This document shows positions 1-8,038 of a stretch of DNA of 8,038 nucleotides, piece by piece. Both the position numbers and the translations under genes were made by a program. Under the pieces are notes generated by a model, which worked only from the letters and a program-made list of their open reading frames with translations, was not told where the DNA came from and searched no databases. Source of the stretch: Rubrivivax sp. (GTDB taxonomy: Bacteria; Pseudomonadota; Gammaproteobacteria; Burkholderiales; Burkholderiaceae_C); NCBI GenBank assembly GCA_027484885.1, contig JAIXSD010000549.1, positions 1 to 8,038 on the forward strand, given 5' to 3'. The first letter of the stretch is position 1. The number at the start of each line of letters is the position of its first letter.

Positions 1-58
1 CCTGAACCGAGCGGGCCCTGACGGGCAAGAAGGTAGCAAAGACCGGTCTTCGCCACAC

Positions 59-1309
59 ATGCTGTTCCGCCGCGAGGCCTTGCAAGGCCAGCAGCACAGC
101 GGCTTGGGCAGGGTGCAAGCCCTGCCACCGCTGTCTCTCACACTGCTCACGGCGGTTGCCGTGGGCAGTGTTGCTTTGGTGCTCGCGTTTCTCTGCACGG
201 CGGAATACACCCGCAAGGCCCGGGTCAGCGGCTATCTGGTGCCGGACCGCGGCGTGCTGCGCATTCAGGCACCTCAATCTGCCACCGTGCTGAGCCGCGA
301 GGTCGGCGAAGGCCAGGTCGTCAAGGCCGGCGATGTGCTGTTCGTGCTGGCCCTGGACAGCGCCAGCCAAACCATCGAAGGCATCGCCCAGACCCTGCAA
401 AGCCGTCAGCTGAGCCTGCAAGGTACGGCCAGCCAGCAGCTGGCCCTGGTGCGCACCCAGCTGCAGACCCTGACGCAAAAACGCGCCGGCCTGCTGCGCG
501 AACAAGCCCAGCTGCAGGTCGAGCGCCAACTGCACGGCGAGCGCCTGGCCCTGGCGCGCGAAGCGCTGGAACGGCAAGAAAACCTGGCCCGCAACAACTT
601 CATCTCGCCCGCCCAGCTGCAAAGCAAGCGCGAGGAATTGCTCGGCCTGCAGTCGCAAACCCAGACCCTGGCCCGCCAAGGCGAGGCCTTGCAGCGCGAT
701 CTGCAAGCGACCGAGGCGCAGTTGCGCGAGCTGCCGCTGCGCAGCGAGGTGCTGCAGGCGGAAATCGCCCGTGACCTGGCCGAGCTGAAAGAAAAAGGCC
801 TGGAGACCGAGGGCCGGCGCCGCCTGGTGCTGCGCGCACCCAGCGACGGCATCGTCTCCACCCTGCTGGCCGAGGCCGGCCAGAGCATCCAGGGCGGCGC
901 GGCGCTCGCCCAGCTGCTGCCGGCGCGCACGCAGATGCAGGCCCAGCTGTTCGCGCCGTCCAGCGCAGTCGGTTTCTTGCAGGCACAGCAGGCGGTGCAG
1001 CTGCGCTACCAGGCCTTTCCGTACCAGAAGTTCGGCCAGCAAAGTGGGCGCGTGCTTCAGGTCTCGCGCACGCCGCTAGCCCCGGCCGAGCTGGCCACCC
1101 TCAATCTGCCGGCCGCGCTCAGCCAGGGCGCAGGCAGCGAGCCGCTCTACCGCATCACCGTCAGCCTTGACCACCAAACCGTCAGCGCCTACGGACAGCC
1201 CCAAGCCCTGGCCGCCGGCATGCAGCTCGATGCCGATGTCATGCTTGAGCGGCGCCGCCTGATCGAGTGGATTTTCGAACCCCTGCTGAGCTTGGCCCAA
1301 CGTGTCTGA
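59..1309 (+). CDS. HlyD-family periplasmic adaptor (membrane fusion protein) of a type I peptide exporter
   Basis: A 416-residue membrane-fusion protein that would link an inner-membrane ABC exporter to an outer-membrane TolC-like channel. Visible in order: a short cytoplasmic N-terminus starting MLFRREAL, one membrane segment at about residues 25-47, a first lipoyl half-motif near 70-95 (VGEGQVVKAGDVLFVL), a long Gln/Glu/Leu-rich coiled-coil hairpin at about 100-250, the second lipoyl half near 255-290 (LRAPSDGIVS), then a beta-barrel region and a C-terminus with IEWIFEPL. Length and N-terminus resemble the CvaA/RaxA-type adaptors of bacteriocin exporters rather than RND-pump adaptors. The following gene is a C39 peptidase ABC transporter overlapping by 8 bp, which supports that role. 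The frame stays open to the window edge and no good Shine-Dalgarno precedes the ATG (AGAAGG lies too far upstream), so a farther start is possible; the family-like N-terminus favours this one. Family assignment is confident; the cargo is unknown. Confidence 0.9.
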   Translation: MLFRREALQGQQHSGLGRVQALPPLSLTLLTAVAVGSVALVLAFLCTAEYTRKARVSGYLVPDRGVLRIQAPQSATVLSREVGEGQVVKAGDVLFVLALDSASQTIEGIAQTLQSRQLSLQGTASQQLALVRTQLQTLTQKRAGLLREQAQLQVERQLHGERLALAREALERQENLARNNFISPAQLQSKREELLGLQSQTQTLARQGEALQRDLQATEAQLRELPLRSEVLQAEIARDLAELKEKGLETEGRRRLVLRAPSDGIVSTLLAEAGQSIQGGAALAQLLPARTQMQAQLFAPSSAVGFLQAQQAVQLRYQAFPYQKFGQQSGRVLQVSRTPLAPAELATLNLPAALSQGAGSEPLYRITVSLDHQTVSAYGQPQALAAGMQLDADVMLERRRLIEWIFEPLLSLAQRV

Positions 1310-3479
1310 TCCTGCTGCCCCTGCTTCTGAATCCAGCCTGCTGTCCCGGCTGCACCTGAGTTGGCGTCGCCGCGGCCGGGTGCCGGTGATTCTGCAGACG
1401 GAAGCGGCCGAATGTGGCCTGGCCTGCCTGGCCATGGTGGCCAGCGCGCGCGGCCTGCATCTGGACTTGCCGGAGCTGCGCCGGCGCTTCTCGCTCTCAC
1501 TCAAGGGCGCGACCATGGCCGACCTGCTGCACATGGCCGCGCCCCTGGGCCTGGCCGGGCGCGGCCTGCGCGCCGAGCCCGCGCATCTGGCGCGGCTGGA
1601 ACTGCCGGCCATCCTGCACTGGGATTTCAACCATTTCGTGGTCCTGGTCGAGGTGCGCGGCCAGCAAGCGCTGATCCACGACCCGGCCCATGGCCGCAGG
1701 CAGATCTCCCTGGCCGAACTGTCGCGCCACTTCACCGGCGTGGCCTTGGAGTTGCGCCCGGGCCCGGACTTCACCCCCCAGGCCCCGGCACCGCGCCTGC
1801 GCTGGCGCCAGCTGTTCGGCCGCATCAGCGGGCTCAAGCGCTCGCTGGGTCAGATCCTGCTGCTGGCCCTGGCGCTGGAACTGTTGGCCCTGCTCTCGCC
1901 CTTTTTGCTGCAGTGGGTGGTGGACGGGGTGCTGGTCAGCGCCGACCGCGACCTGCTGGTCACCCTGGGCCTGGGCTTTGGCCTGCTGGTGCTGCTGCAA
2001 ACGGCCATCAGTGCCCTGCGCTCCTGGGCGGTGCTGGTGCTCTCGGCCTCGCTCAATCTGCAATGGCTGACCCAGGTCTTTGGCCACCTGCTGCGCCTGC
2101 CCCTGGCCTGGTTCGAGAAGCGCCATCTGGGCGACATCTGGTCGCGCTTTTCCAGCGTGCAGCAGATCCAGCGCACCCTCTCCACCCGCTTTGCCGAGGC
2201 GCTGCTGGACGGCGCCATGGTGCTGCTGACCCTGGCCATGATGGCCGTCTACTCACCGCGGCTGAGCGCCGTGGCGCTGACGGCGGTGCTGGGCTATGGC
2301 CTGCTGCGATGGGCTTACTTCGGCCCGCTGCGCGAGGCCAGCGAAGAGGCCCTGGTGTTCGAGGCCAAGCAGAACAGCCATTTCCTGGAATCGCTACGTG
2401 GCGCTCAGGCCATCAAGCTCTACAACGCCGAGGCCGAGCGCAGCGCTGCCTTTGCCAATCTGGTGGTCGAGCAGATGAACGCCAGCATCGCCACCCGGCG
2501 GCTGGACCTGGGCATGGCCGTGGGCCAGCGCCTGCTGTTCGGCCTGGAGCGTGTGGCCATCGTCTGGCTGGGCGCCCTGCTGGTGCTGGACCGGGAGCTC
2601 TCGGTCGGCATGTTGTTCGCCTTTCTGGCCTACAAAGAGCAGTTCAGCGCGCGCGTGGCCGGCCTGATCGACAAGGGCGTGGAGCTGAGCATGCTGCGCC
2701 TGCAGGGCGAGCGACTGGCTGACATCGTGCTGAGCACGGCCGAGCCGGCCGAGCTGAGCGCGGGGCCCAAAGTGAGCGCCGGCTCTCCGGAAGCGCTCGA
2801 ACTGGTGGACCTGAGCTTTGCCTACGCCGAAGGCGAGGCGCCGGTGATCCAGGGCTGCAGCCTGCGCATCGAGCCCGGCGAGGCGGTGGCCATCGTCGGC
2901 CCCTCGGGCTGTGGCAAGACCACCTTGCTCAAGCTGATGCTGGGCATCCACAGCCCGCAGCGCGGTGAGATCCGCGTCGGCGGCCGCACTCTGGCCCAGC
3001 TGGGCCTGGCCGCCTGGCGCGCGCGCATCGGCACCGTCATGCAGGACGACCAGCTGTTCGCCGGCAGCATTGCCGACAACATCAGCTTCTTCGACCCCGA
3101 AGCCGAGGCCGCCTGGGTGCAGGAATGCGCCCGCATCGCCTGTGTGCACGAGGACATCAGCGCCCTGCCCATGGGCTATCAAAGCCTGGTCGGCGATATG
3201 GGCAGCAGCCTTTCGGGTGGGCAGAGGCAGCGCGTGCTGCTGGCCCGCGCGCTCTACAAACGGCCGCACTACCTGTTCCTGGACGAGGCCACGAGCGCGC
3301 TCGATGTCGAGAAAGAGCGCCAGCTCAACGCCTCGCTGCGCGCGCTCAACCTGAGCCGCATCGTCATCGCCCACCGGCCCGAAACCATCGCTTCAGCCCA
3401 GCGCATCATCGCCTTGCACGGCGGGCGCGTGGCGCAGGATCTGCGCAGCGTGCCGCCGGCTAGCAACCAGGCCGGTTGA
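1302..3479 (+). CDS. Peptidase-containing (C39) ABC transporter, bacteriocin/double-glycine peptide exporter
   Basis: A 725-residue fused protease, membrane domain and ATPase that would cleave a double-glycine leader from a small precursor peptide and export it across the inner membrane. The N-terminal C39 peptidase is intact by motif: Cys38 in AECGLACLAM, His111 in WDFNHFVVL and Asp127 in HDPAHG form the expected triad. A transmembrane domain spans about residues 175-450. The ATPase has Walker A GPSGCGKT at 533-540, Q-loop Gln581, signature LSGGQ at 637-641, Walker B YLFLDE ending in Asp661-Glu662, and H-loop His691. It resembles CvaB, MchF and RaxB; a catalytically dead C39-like domain, as in HlyB, is excluded by the cysteine. 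Translation starts at GTG, inside the last codons of the adaptor gene, implying coupled translation. No precursor with a GG leader is visible, so it is probably upstream of the window or elsewhere. Confidence 0.95.
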   Translation: MSDPAAPASESSLLSRLHLSWRRRGRVPVILQTEAAECGLACLAMVASARGLHLDLPELRRRFSLSLKGATMADLLHMAAPLGLAGRGLRAEPAHLARLELPAILHWDFNHFVVLVEVRGQQALIHDPAHGRRQISLAELSRHFTGVALELRPGPDFTPQAPAPRLRWRQLFGRISGLKRSLGQILLLALALELLALLSPFLLQWVVDGVLVSADRDLLVTLGLGFGLLVLLQTAISALRSWAVLVLSASLNLQWLTQVFGHLLRLPLAWFEKRHLGDIWSRFSSVQQIQRTLSTRFAEALLDGAMVLLTLAMMAVYSPRLSAVALTAVLGYGLLRWAYFGPLREASEEALVFEAKQNSHFLESLRGAQAIKLYNAEAERSAAFANLVVEQMNASIATRRLDLGMAVGQRLLFGLERVAIVWLGALLVLDRELSVGMLFAFLAYKEQFSARVAGLIDKGVELSMLRLQGERLADIVLSTAEPAELSAGPKVSAGSPEALELVDLSFAYAEGEAPVIQGCSLRIEPGEAVAIVGPSGCGKTTLLKLMLGIHSPQRGEIRVGGRTLAQLGLAAWRARIGTVMQDDQLFAGSIADNISFFDPEAEAAWVQECARIACVHEDISALPMGYQSLVGDMGSSLSGGQRQRVLLARALYKRPHYLFLDEATSALDVEKERQLNASLRALNLSRIVIAHRPETIASAQRIIALHGGRVAQDLRSVPPASNQAG

Positions 3480-3517
3480 GCGCGCAGGCTATAGCCGCCA
3501 TCGAGATTGCCAAATGG

Positions 3518-3540
3518 ACGGCACTTGGCCGTATCTTTAG
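3518..3540 (+). terminator. Possible weak terminator after the exporter operon
   Basis: A perfect 5-bp stem, ACGGC (3518-3522) and GCCGT (3528-3532), with a 5-nt loop is followed by ATCTTTAG. It sits 38 bp after the ABC transporter stop. The stem is short and the T tract is broken, so termination here would be weak. It may be chance in GC-rich DNA. Confidence 0.25.
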
Positions 3541-3543
3541 CAT

Positions 3544-3575
3544 TCGCCTATTGAAATCAAAGCATCAATAGGCGA
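3544..3575 (+). promoter_or_regulatory. Perfect 11-bp inverted repeat covering the ribosome-binding site of the DUF2061 gene
   Basis: TCGCCTATTGA (3544-3554) and TCAATAGGCGA (3565-3575) are exact reverse complements separated by 10 nt, ending 7 nt before the ATG at 3583. The only Shine-Dalgarno-like sequence, AGGCGAG at 3570-3576, lies in the right arm, so in RNA it would be paired. There is no T tract, so this is not a terminator. As DNA it could equally be an operator for a dimeric regulator; a poor TTGGCC (3525-3530) with TATTGA (3549-3554) 18 bp further on would put the -10 box inside it. The dyad is real; its function is inferred. Confidence 0.6.
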
Positions 3576-3582
3576 GAGCACC

Positions 3583-3822
3583 ATGGCCAAAACCGCGAGC
3601 TTCGGCGTCCTCCATCTGGGCACCTCGTTTGGCGTCACCTACGCGCTGACCGGCAATGTGGCCGTGGCCGGCGCGGTGACCTTTGTGGAGCCGGCCGTCA
3701 ACACGGTCATGCATCACTTCTTCGACAAATACTGGGGCCACCCGCGCCTGAAAGCCTGGTTCGCTCAACGCCGGCTGCGCCGCACGCCAGGCGCCGCGTC
3801 GGCCCAGATCAATCCGGCTTGA
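3583..3822 (+). CDS. DUF2061 family small membrane protein
   Basis: A 79-residue protein resembling the DUF2061 family of small predicted inner-membrane proteins, whose function is not known to me. Two hydrophobic stretches are visible, at about residues 5-22 and 26-46. The second carries the FVEPAVNTVMHHFFDKYW pattern (glutamate-proline in the membrane, then His-Phe-Phe and Trp) typical of the family. The C-terminus after residue 55 is short, basic and presumably cytoplasmic (RLRRTPG). The ATG is preceded by an unusual inverted repeat that hides the likely ribosome-binding site, suggesting separate regulation from the exporter genes 103 bp upstream. The last 14 bp overlap the convergent tctC gene tail to tail. 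Family call is fairly firm; no role can be given. Confidence 0.82.
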   Translation: MAKTASFGVLHLGTSFGVTYALTGNVAVAGAVTFVEPAVNTVMHHFFDKYWGHPRLKAWFAQRRLRRTPGAASAQINPA

Positions 3823-4828
3823 CCTTGGCACGGTTCAGCACCGGCTTCCAGCGCTGCTGCTCCTGGGCAATGAAGGCCGCGAACTGAGCCGGCGTGTTGC
3901 CCACGGCTTCGGCCGAATCGGCGCTCAGGCGCTCGGCGGAAGCGCTGCTGCGGATGGCCTTGGCCGATTCCGCGGCCAGGCGGTCGAGATGGGCCGGCGC
4001 CAGATTGGCCGGTGCCAACAGGCCGTACCACTGCGTCATTTCAAAGCCGGGGAAGCCCTGCTCCGCCACCGTCGGCACCTCGGGCAGCTGCGGCAGCCGA
4101 GCTTTGGAGCCGGTGGCCAGGCAGCGCAATTTGCCGGCCTTGATGAACTGCAGCACGGCCGGCGCGCCGACCGAAGCGGCATCGAGGCGGCCGGCCAGCA
4201 GATCGGTCAGCTGCGGGCCGGTGCCGCGGTAAGGCACATGGACGATGAAGAGCTCGGCTGCCATCTTCAAATACTCCATGGCCAGATGGCCGGCGCTGCC
4301 ATTGCCGGCTGAACCGTAGTTCAGGCGGCCCGGCTTGCTGCGCGCCAGGGCCACAAACTCCTTGAGGTTGCGCGCCGGCACATCGGGGTGCACCACGTAG
4401 AGGCTGGGCACCTTGGCCAGCAGGGTCACGGGCTTGAAATCCTTGACCGGGTCGTAGGGCAGCTTGTCGTAGATGAAGGGGTTGACCGCCAGGGTGCCAA
4501 TGTGACCCAACACCAGGGTGTGTTGGTCATCGGCGCGGGCCACCTCGGCCATGGCGATATTGCCGCTGCCGCCGGGTTTGTTTTCCACGTAGACGGTCTG
4601 GCCCAAGGTCTTGCCCAGCTCGAAGGCGGTGGCGCGGGCGACGATCTCCGAGCTGCCGCCCGGCGCAAAAGGCACGACCAGACGCACGGAACGGCTGGGC
4701 CACGCCGCCTCGGCCCAGGCCGGCAAGCCCAAGCCGGCGGCTGCGCCAGCCAGGCCGGTCTGCAGCAGAAACTGGCGGCGGGCCCGCGAATCGGGGGCGG
4801 CGTGAAGGTCGTTCAGGTCCTGGCTCAT
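3809..4828 (-). CDS. Bug-family (TctC-like) periplasmic solute-binding protein, Tat-exported
   Basis: A 339-residue extracytoplasmic solute-binding protein of the Bug/TctC group, which in known members binds carboxylates or other small molecules for tripartite tricarboxylate transporters. The N-terminus has a twin-arginine signal: ARRQFLLQTG with Arg17-Arg18, a hydrophobic Ala/Gly/Leu stretch at about 24-36, and a likely cleavage after an Ala-X-Ala near residue 39 or 41. The mature part shows VVPFAPGGSSEIVAR, VENKPGGSGNIA, YGSAGNGSAGHL and VPYRGTGPQLTDLLAG, the ligand-loop motifs of the family. Start choice is supported by GGAGA (minus strand, 4841-4837) 8 nt before the ATG. No TctA or TctB permease is present in the window, as is usual for the many orphan Bug genes of Burkholderiales. 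The ligand cannot be read from sequence. Confidence 0.93.
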   Translation of the reverse strand: MSQDLNDLHAAPDSRARRQFLLQTGLAGAAAGLGLPAWAEAAWPSRSVRLVVPFAPGGSSEIVARATAFELGKTLGQTVYVENKPGGSGNIAMAEVARADDQHTLVLGHIGTLAVNPFIYDKLPYDPVKDFKPVTLLAKVPSLYVVHPDVPARNLKEFVALARSKPGRLNYGSAGNGSAGHLAMEYLKMAAELFIVHVPYRGTGPQLTDLLAGRLDAASVGAPAVLQFIKAGKLRCLATGSKARLPQLPEVPTVAEQGFPGFEMTQWYGLLAPANLAPAHLDRLAAESAKAIRSSASAERLSADSAEAVGNTPAQFAAFIAQEQQRWKPVLNRAKVKPD

Positions 4829-4849
4829 GGCTCTTGTCTCCGGTGGATG

Positions 4850-4878
4850 TTTTTAGGGGAACCGTGTCGTCGAGTCAG
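4850..4878 (-). promoter_or_regulatory. Candidate sigma70 promoter for the TctC gene
   Basis: On the minus strand CTGACT (4878-4873) and TAAAAA (4855-4850) are separated by 17 bp, matching the -35 and -10 consensus at 4 of 6 positions each. Transcription would begin near 4843, giving a leader of about 15 nt that still holds the GGAGA ribosome-binding site. If real, TctC can be expressed apart from the upstream YkgJ gene. The match is moderate. Confidence 0.35.
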
Positions 4879-4895
4879 TCTAGGTCGTGGGCCTG

Positions 4896-5162
4896 TCAAG
4901 GCGCTGTCGCTTGCTCCATCCAACCCAACCAGCGCATGGCCTGCTCGCGCGATTCGCCGCACATCTGCTCGCTGGGCTGCAGCGAGCCACAAACGGCGGG
5001 GCGTTCCGGGTGACCGAAGATCTGGCAGCGGTCTTGCGCATCGAGCTGGATGCAGCGCACACCCGCCGGCTTGCTGACCCCGTTGATGACGGGCATGCCC
5101 GGGATGGGCGAGCTGATCGAAGGCGCAATGCAGCAGGCGGCGCAATGGGGACGGCAATTCAT
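4896..5162 (-). CDS. YkgJ-family cysteine cluster protein
   Basis: An 88-residue protein with eight cysteines (residues 3, 7, 10, 11, 37, 46, 58, 68). The opening CxxxCxxCC pattern, a central RC..LD....C.IF block and PAVC with a later MC match the YkgJ / UPF0153-like family, thought to bind zinc or an iron-sulfur cluster. No enzymatic activity is established that I can name. It is cytoplasmic by appearance: no signal peptide or membrane segment. The ATG gives the canonical start MNCRPHC, but there is no clear Shine-Dalgarno (upstream minus-strand sequence is AATATCTCG), so the gene may be weakly translated or leaderless. It runs toward tctC, 67 bp away on the same strand, and is divergent from mnmG. 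Co-transcription with tctC is possible but a promoter candidate lies between them. Confidence 0.87.
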   Translation of the reverse strand: MNCRPHCAACCIAPSISSPIPGMPVINGVSKPAGVRCIQLDAQDRCQIFGHPERPAVCGSLQPSEQMCGESREQAMRWLGWMEQATAP

Positions 5163-5196
5163 CGAGATATTGTCGGCGCAGGGAGGGCCGGCGGCC

Positions 5197-5225
5197 GTGA
5201 CTTATCCACAGCCGATCCGTAAAAT
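5197..5225 (+). promoter_or_regulatory. Candidate sigma70 promoter of mnmG
   Basis: GTGACT (5197-5202; 4 of 6 to TTGACA) and TAAAAT (5220-5225; 5 of 6 to TATAAT) are separated by exactly 17 bp, the best promoter match in the 173-bp region between ykgJ and mnmG. Transcription would start near 5232 and give a leader of about 100 nt. The spacer holds a perfect DnaA box, so DnaA binding and RNA polymerase binding would compete. Read by eye only. Confidence 0.45.
5202..5210 (+). promoter_or_regulatory. Perfect DnaA box
   Basis: TTATCCACA is identical to the strongest form of the DnaA box. It lies in the only sizeable intergenic region of the window, between the divergent ykgJ and mnmG genes, and within the spacer of the candidate mnmG promoter. 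A second, imperfect box lies 45 bp downstream. The sequence match is certain; binding is inferred. Confidence 0.65.
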
Positions 5226-5227
5226 CA

Positions 5228-5254
5228 CGGGTTTGCCCGCGCCAGCTTTGGCGC
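5228..5254 (+). promoter_or_regulatory. Two adjacent small hairpins in the mnmG leader
   Basis: CGGG-TTTG-CCCG (5228-5239) is a perfect 4-bp stem. It abuts and shares one base with GCGCCA-GCTT-TGGCGC (5239-5254), a perfect 6-bp stem with a tetraloop. No T tract follows, so neither is an intrinsic terminator. They lie at or just after the inferred transcription start and could shape the leader RNA, or be chance in GC-rich sequence. Confidence 0.3.
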
Positions 5255-5263
5255 TGTGGAAAC
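5255..5263 (-). promoter_or_regulatory. Imperfect DnaA-box-like site
   Basis: The minus strand reads GTTTCCACA, matching the relaxed DnaA consensus TTWTNCACA at all but the first position. It faces the perfect box at 5202-5210 and directly follows the 6-bp hairpin. Alone it would be weak evidence; its closeness to the perfect box is why it is listed. Confidence 0.3.
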
Positions 5264-5335
5264 GGGCCCGAATCAGCCAAGACTCTGCGTAAGAAATGCG
5301 CAGCCCTTCGGGCCACTATGAAAGCAGCCAGCCCC

Positions 5336-7302
<1,967 letters not shown>

Positions 7303-7306
<4 letters not shown>

Positions 7307-7887
7307 GCAAGTGCGAACCAGGGCTCGATCTGGCGCAGGCCGCCCTGCTGGTGATCGATGTGCAGTGCGGCGCCTTCGATGGCCGGCTCTGCCCGCCCAT
7401 GCCGGATGGCGAGGCCTTGCTGGCGGCCTGCCGCAGCGCCCTGGACTGGGCCCGGGCACAGGGCCTGCCCGTGTTCTGGGTTCAGCATTCCGAGCCCGGC
7501 GGCCCCATGGATGGCCCCGGTTTCGAGATTGACCCGCGCCTGGACCCCGCACCCAGCGAGCCTCGTTTCACCAAGACAGTGCCCAATGCCTTCGAGGAAA
7601 CGAGCCTGACCCAAAGCCTGCAAGAGGCCGGGCGCAGCCAGCCCATCCTGATCGGCCTGCAATCCGACTGCTGCATCGAGGCCAGCGCCCGCGGTGCACT
7701 GGCCCTGGGTTTGAAACCTTGGCTGGTTCCCGACGCCCACCACACCTGGCCCGACCGCGGCCTCAGCGCCGAGGCCTTGCGCGACCAGGTTTCGCAAGCG
7801 CTGGCGCAAGCCGGCGTGCCGCTGATTCCTCTTGCCTCGCTTCCCACGCTTTCCACGCTGACCCAGCAAAGCCACCACTCCGCATGA
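7303..7887 (+). CDS. Isochorismatase-like cysteine hydrolase
   Basis: A 194-residue cytoplasmic protein of the isochorismatase/nicotinamidase superfamily, which hydrolyses amide or related bonds in small molecules through a Cys-Asp-Lys triad. The triad is visible: Asp19 in LLVIDVQ, Lys91 in [10 protein letters not shown] and Cys124 in [14 protein letters not shown]; Cys123 is an extra neighbour. The usual segment after the first strand is present and the length is normal. The C-terminal tail is Ser/Thr-rich and not conserved-looking. The nicotinamidase metal-site histidines are not evident, so nicotinamidase is less likely and the substrate is open. AAGG lies 7 nt before the ATG, which overlaps the mnmG stop as ATGA; its own stop overlaps the rsmG start the same way. 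It is therefore translated within an mnmG-rsmG operon, although those enzymes act on RNA and share no known pathway with it. Confidence 0.9.
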
Positions 7888-8038
7888 GTTCCGACGCCCT
7901 TTTTGCCCCCTTGCACGACGCCGCCCAAACCCTGGGCCTGAACCTCAGCGACGCCCAGCTGCACCAGCTGCTGGCCTACCTGGCCATGATCAGCAAGTGG
8001 AACAAGGTCTACAACCTGACCGCCGTGCGCGAGCCCCA
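7884..8038 (+). CDS. rsmG: 16S rRNA (guanine(527)-N7)-methyltransferase RsmG (GidB), N-terminal part
   Basis: The first 51 codons of RsmG, cut by the window edge. The enzyme uses S-adenosylmethionine to methylate N7 of G527 in 16S rRNA. The readable part begins [10 protein letters not shown] and includes [23 protein letters not shown], the conserved N-terminal helix and [10 protein letters not shown] motif of the family; the SAM-binding domain lies beyond the window. The ATG overlaps the hydrolase stop as ATGA, and with no Shine-Dalgarno upstream it probably depends on translational coupling. The position downstream of mnmG agrees with the usual mnmG, rsmG, parA, parB order, so parA and parB are expected next but are not seen. 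Confidence 0.93.
   Translation, partial: MSSDALFAPLHDAAQTLGLNLSDAQLHQLLAYLAMISKWNKVYNLTAVREP

Noticed and set aside
15..26. GCCC-TGAC-GGGC hairpin before the adaptor gene
   Set aside because: Four-base stem with no T tract in GC-rich DNA, and no way to see its context beyond the window edge.
1361..2722. 453-codon plus-strand open frame in a second frame within the ABC transporter
   Set aside because: Pro/Ala/Gly/Arg-rich out-of-frame reading of GC-rich codons.
2394..3374. 326-codon minus-strand open frame opposite the ABC transporter ATPase domain
   Set aside because: Gln/Ala/Gly-rich shadow of a gene with intact Walker and signature motifs on the other strand.
3544..3575. Reading the inverted repeat as a terminator of the exporter operon, or as a classical LysR T-N11-A site
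   Set aside because: No T tract follows the stem, and the dyad centre falls between bases so an odd-length T-N11-A motif is not symmetric in it.
3583..3822. DUF2061 gene as the cargo of the C39 exporter
   Set aside because: It has no double-glycine leader and two membrane-type hydrophobic segments typical of DUF2061.
4581..4589. DnaA-like TTTTCCACG inside tctC
   Set aside because: Mismatch at the critical last base and no companion sites; also CTTTCCACG at 7849-7857 was dismissed for the same reason.
4388..5077. 229-codon plus-strand open frame across tctC and ykgJ
   Set aside because: It covers the antisense of two recognisable genes and their spacer, and its translation resembles no family.
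5163..5335. Replication origin (oriC) between ykgJ and mnmG
   Set aside because: Only one perfect and one imperfect DnaA box are present and there is no AT-rich unwinding region; in betaproteobacteria the origin is usually at dnaA. A regulatory box is the simpler reading.

Overview
The window is strongly GC-rich, has no RNA genes, insertion sequences or CRISPR, and reads as chromosomal DNA of a betaproteobacterium. The best guess is Burkholderiales, near Roseateles, Rubrivivax or Leptothrix. That guess rests on the Bug-type TctC protein, the form of MnmG and YkgJ, and parS sites inside mnmG. It comes from remembered family sequences, not from a search.

Layout: (1) 59-3479, plus strand: a HlyD-type membrane-fusion protein and a C39-peptidase ABC transporter overlap by 8 bp. 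They form the inner-membrane half of a type I exporter for double-glycine-leader peptides. No cargo gene and no outer-membrane channel gene is in view. (2) 3583-3822, plus: a small DUF2061 membrane protein behind a perfect 11-bp inverted repeat that covers its probable ribosome-binding site. (3) 3809-5162, minus: a YkgJ-family cysteine-cluster protein followed by a Tat-exported Bug/TctC binding protein without its permease. (4) 5163-5335: a divergent intergenic region with a likely mnmG promoter, a perfect DnaA box in that promoter's spacer, and two small hairpins. (5) 5336 to the window end, plus: mnmG, an isochorismatase-like cysteine hydrolase and the start of rsmG, joined by two ATGA stop/start overlaps.

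The most notable signal is a pair of identical perfect 16-bp palindromes, TGTTTCACGTGAAACA, at 6766-6781 and 6955-6970 inside mnmG. They match the bacterial parS centromere consensus bound by ParB. Both lie in the same reading frame and both encode Val-Ser-Arg-Glu-Thr. With the DnaA box and the mnmG...rsmG order, which commonly precedes parA-parB, they suggest a locus close to the chromosome origin that nucleates the ParB-parS complex while encoding tRNA- and rRNA-modification enzymes. The gene between mnmG and rsmG, usually adjacent, is a second unusual point. I see no wholly new multi-gene system here.
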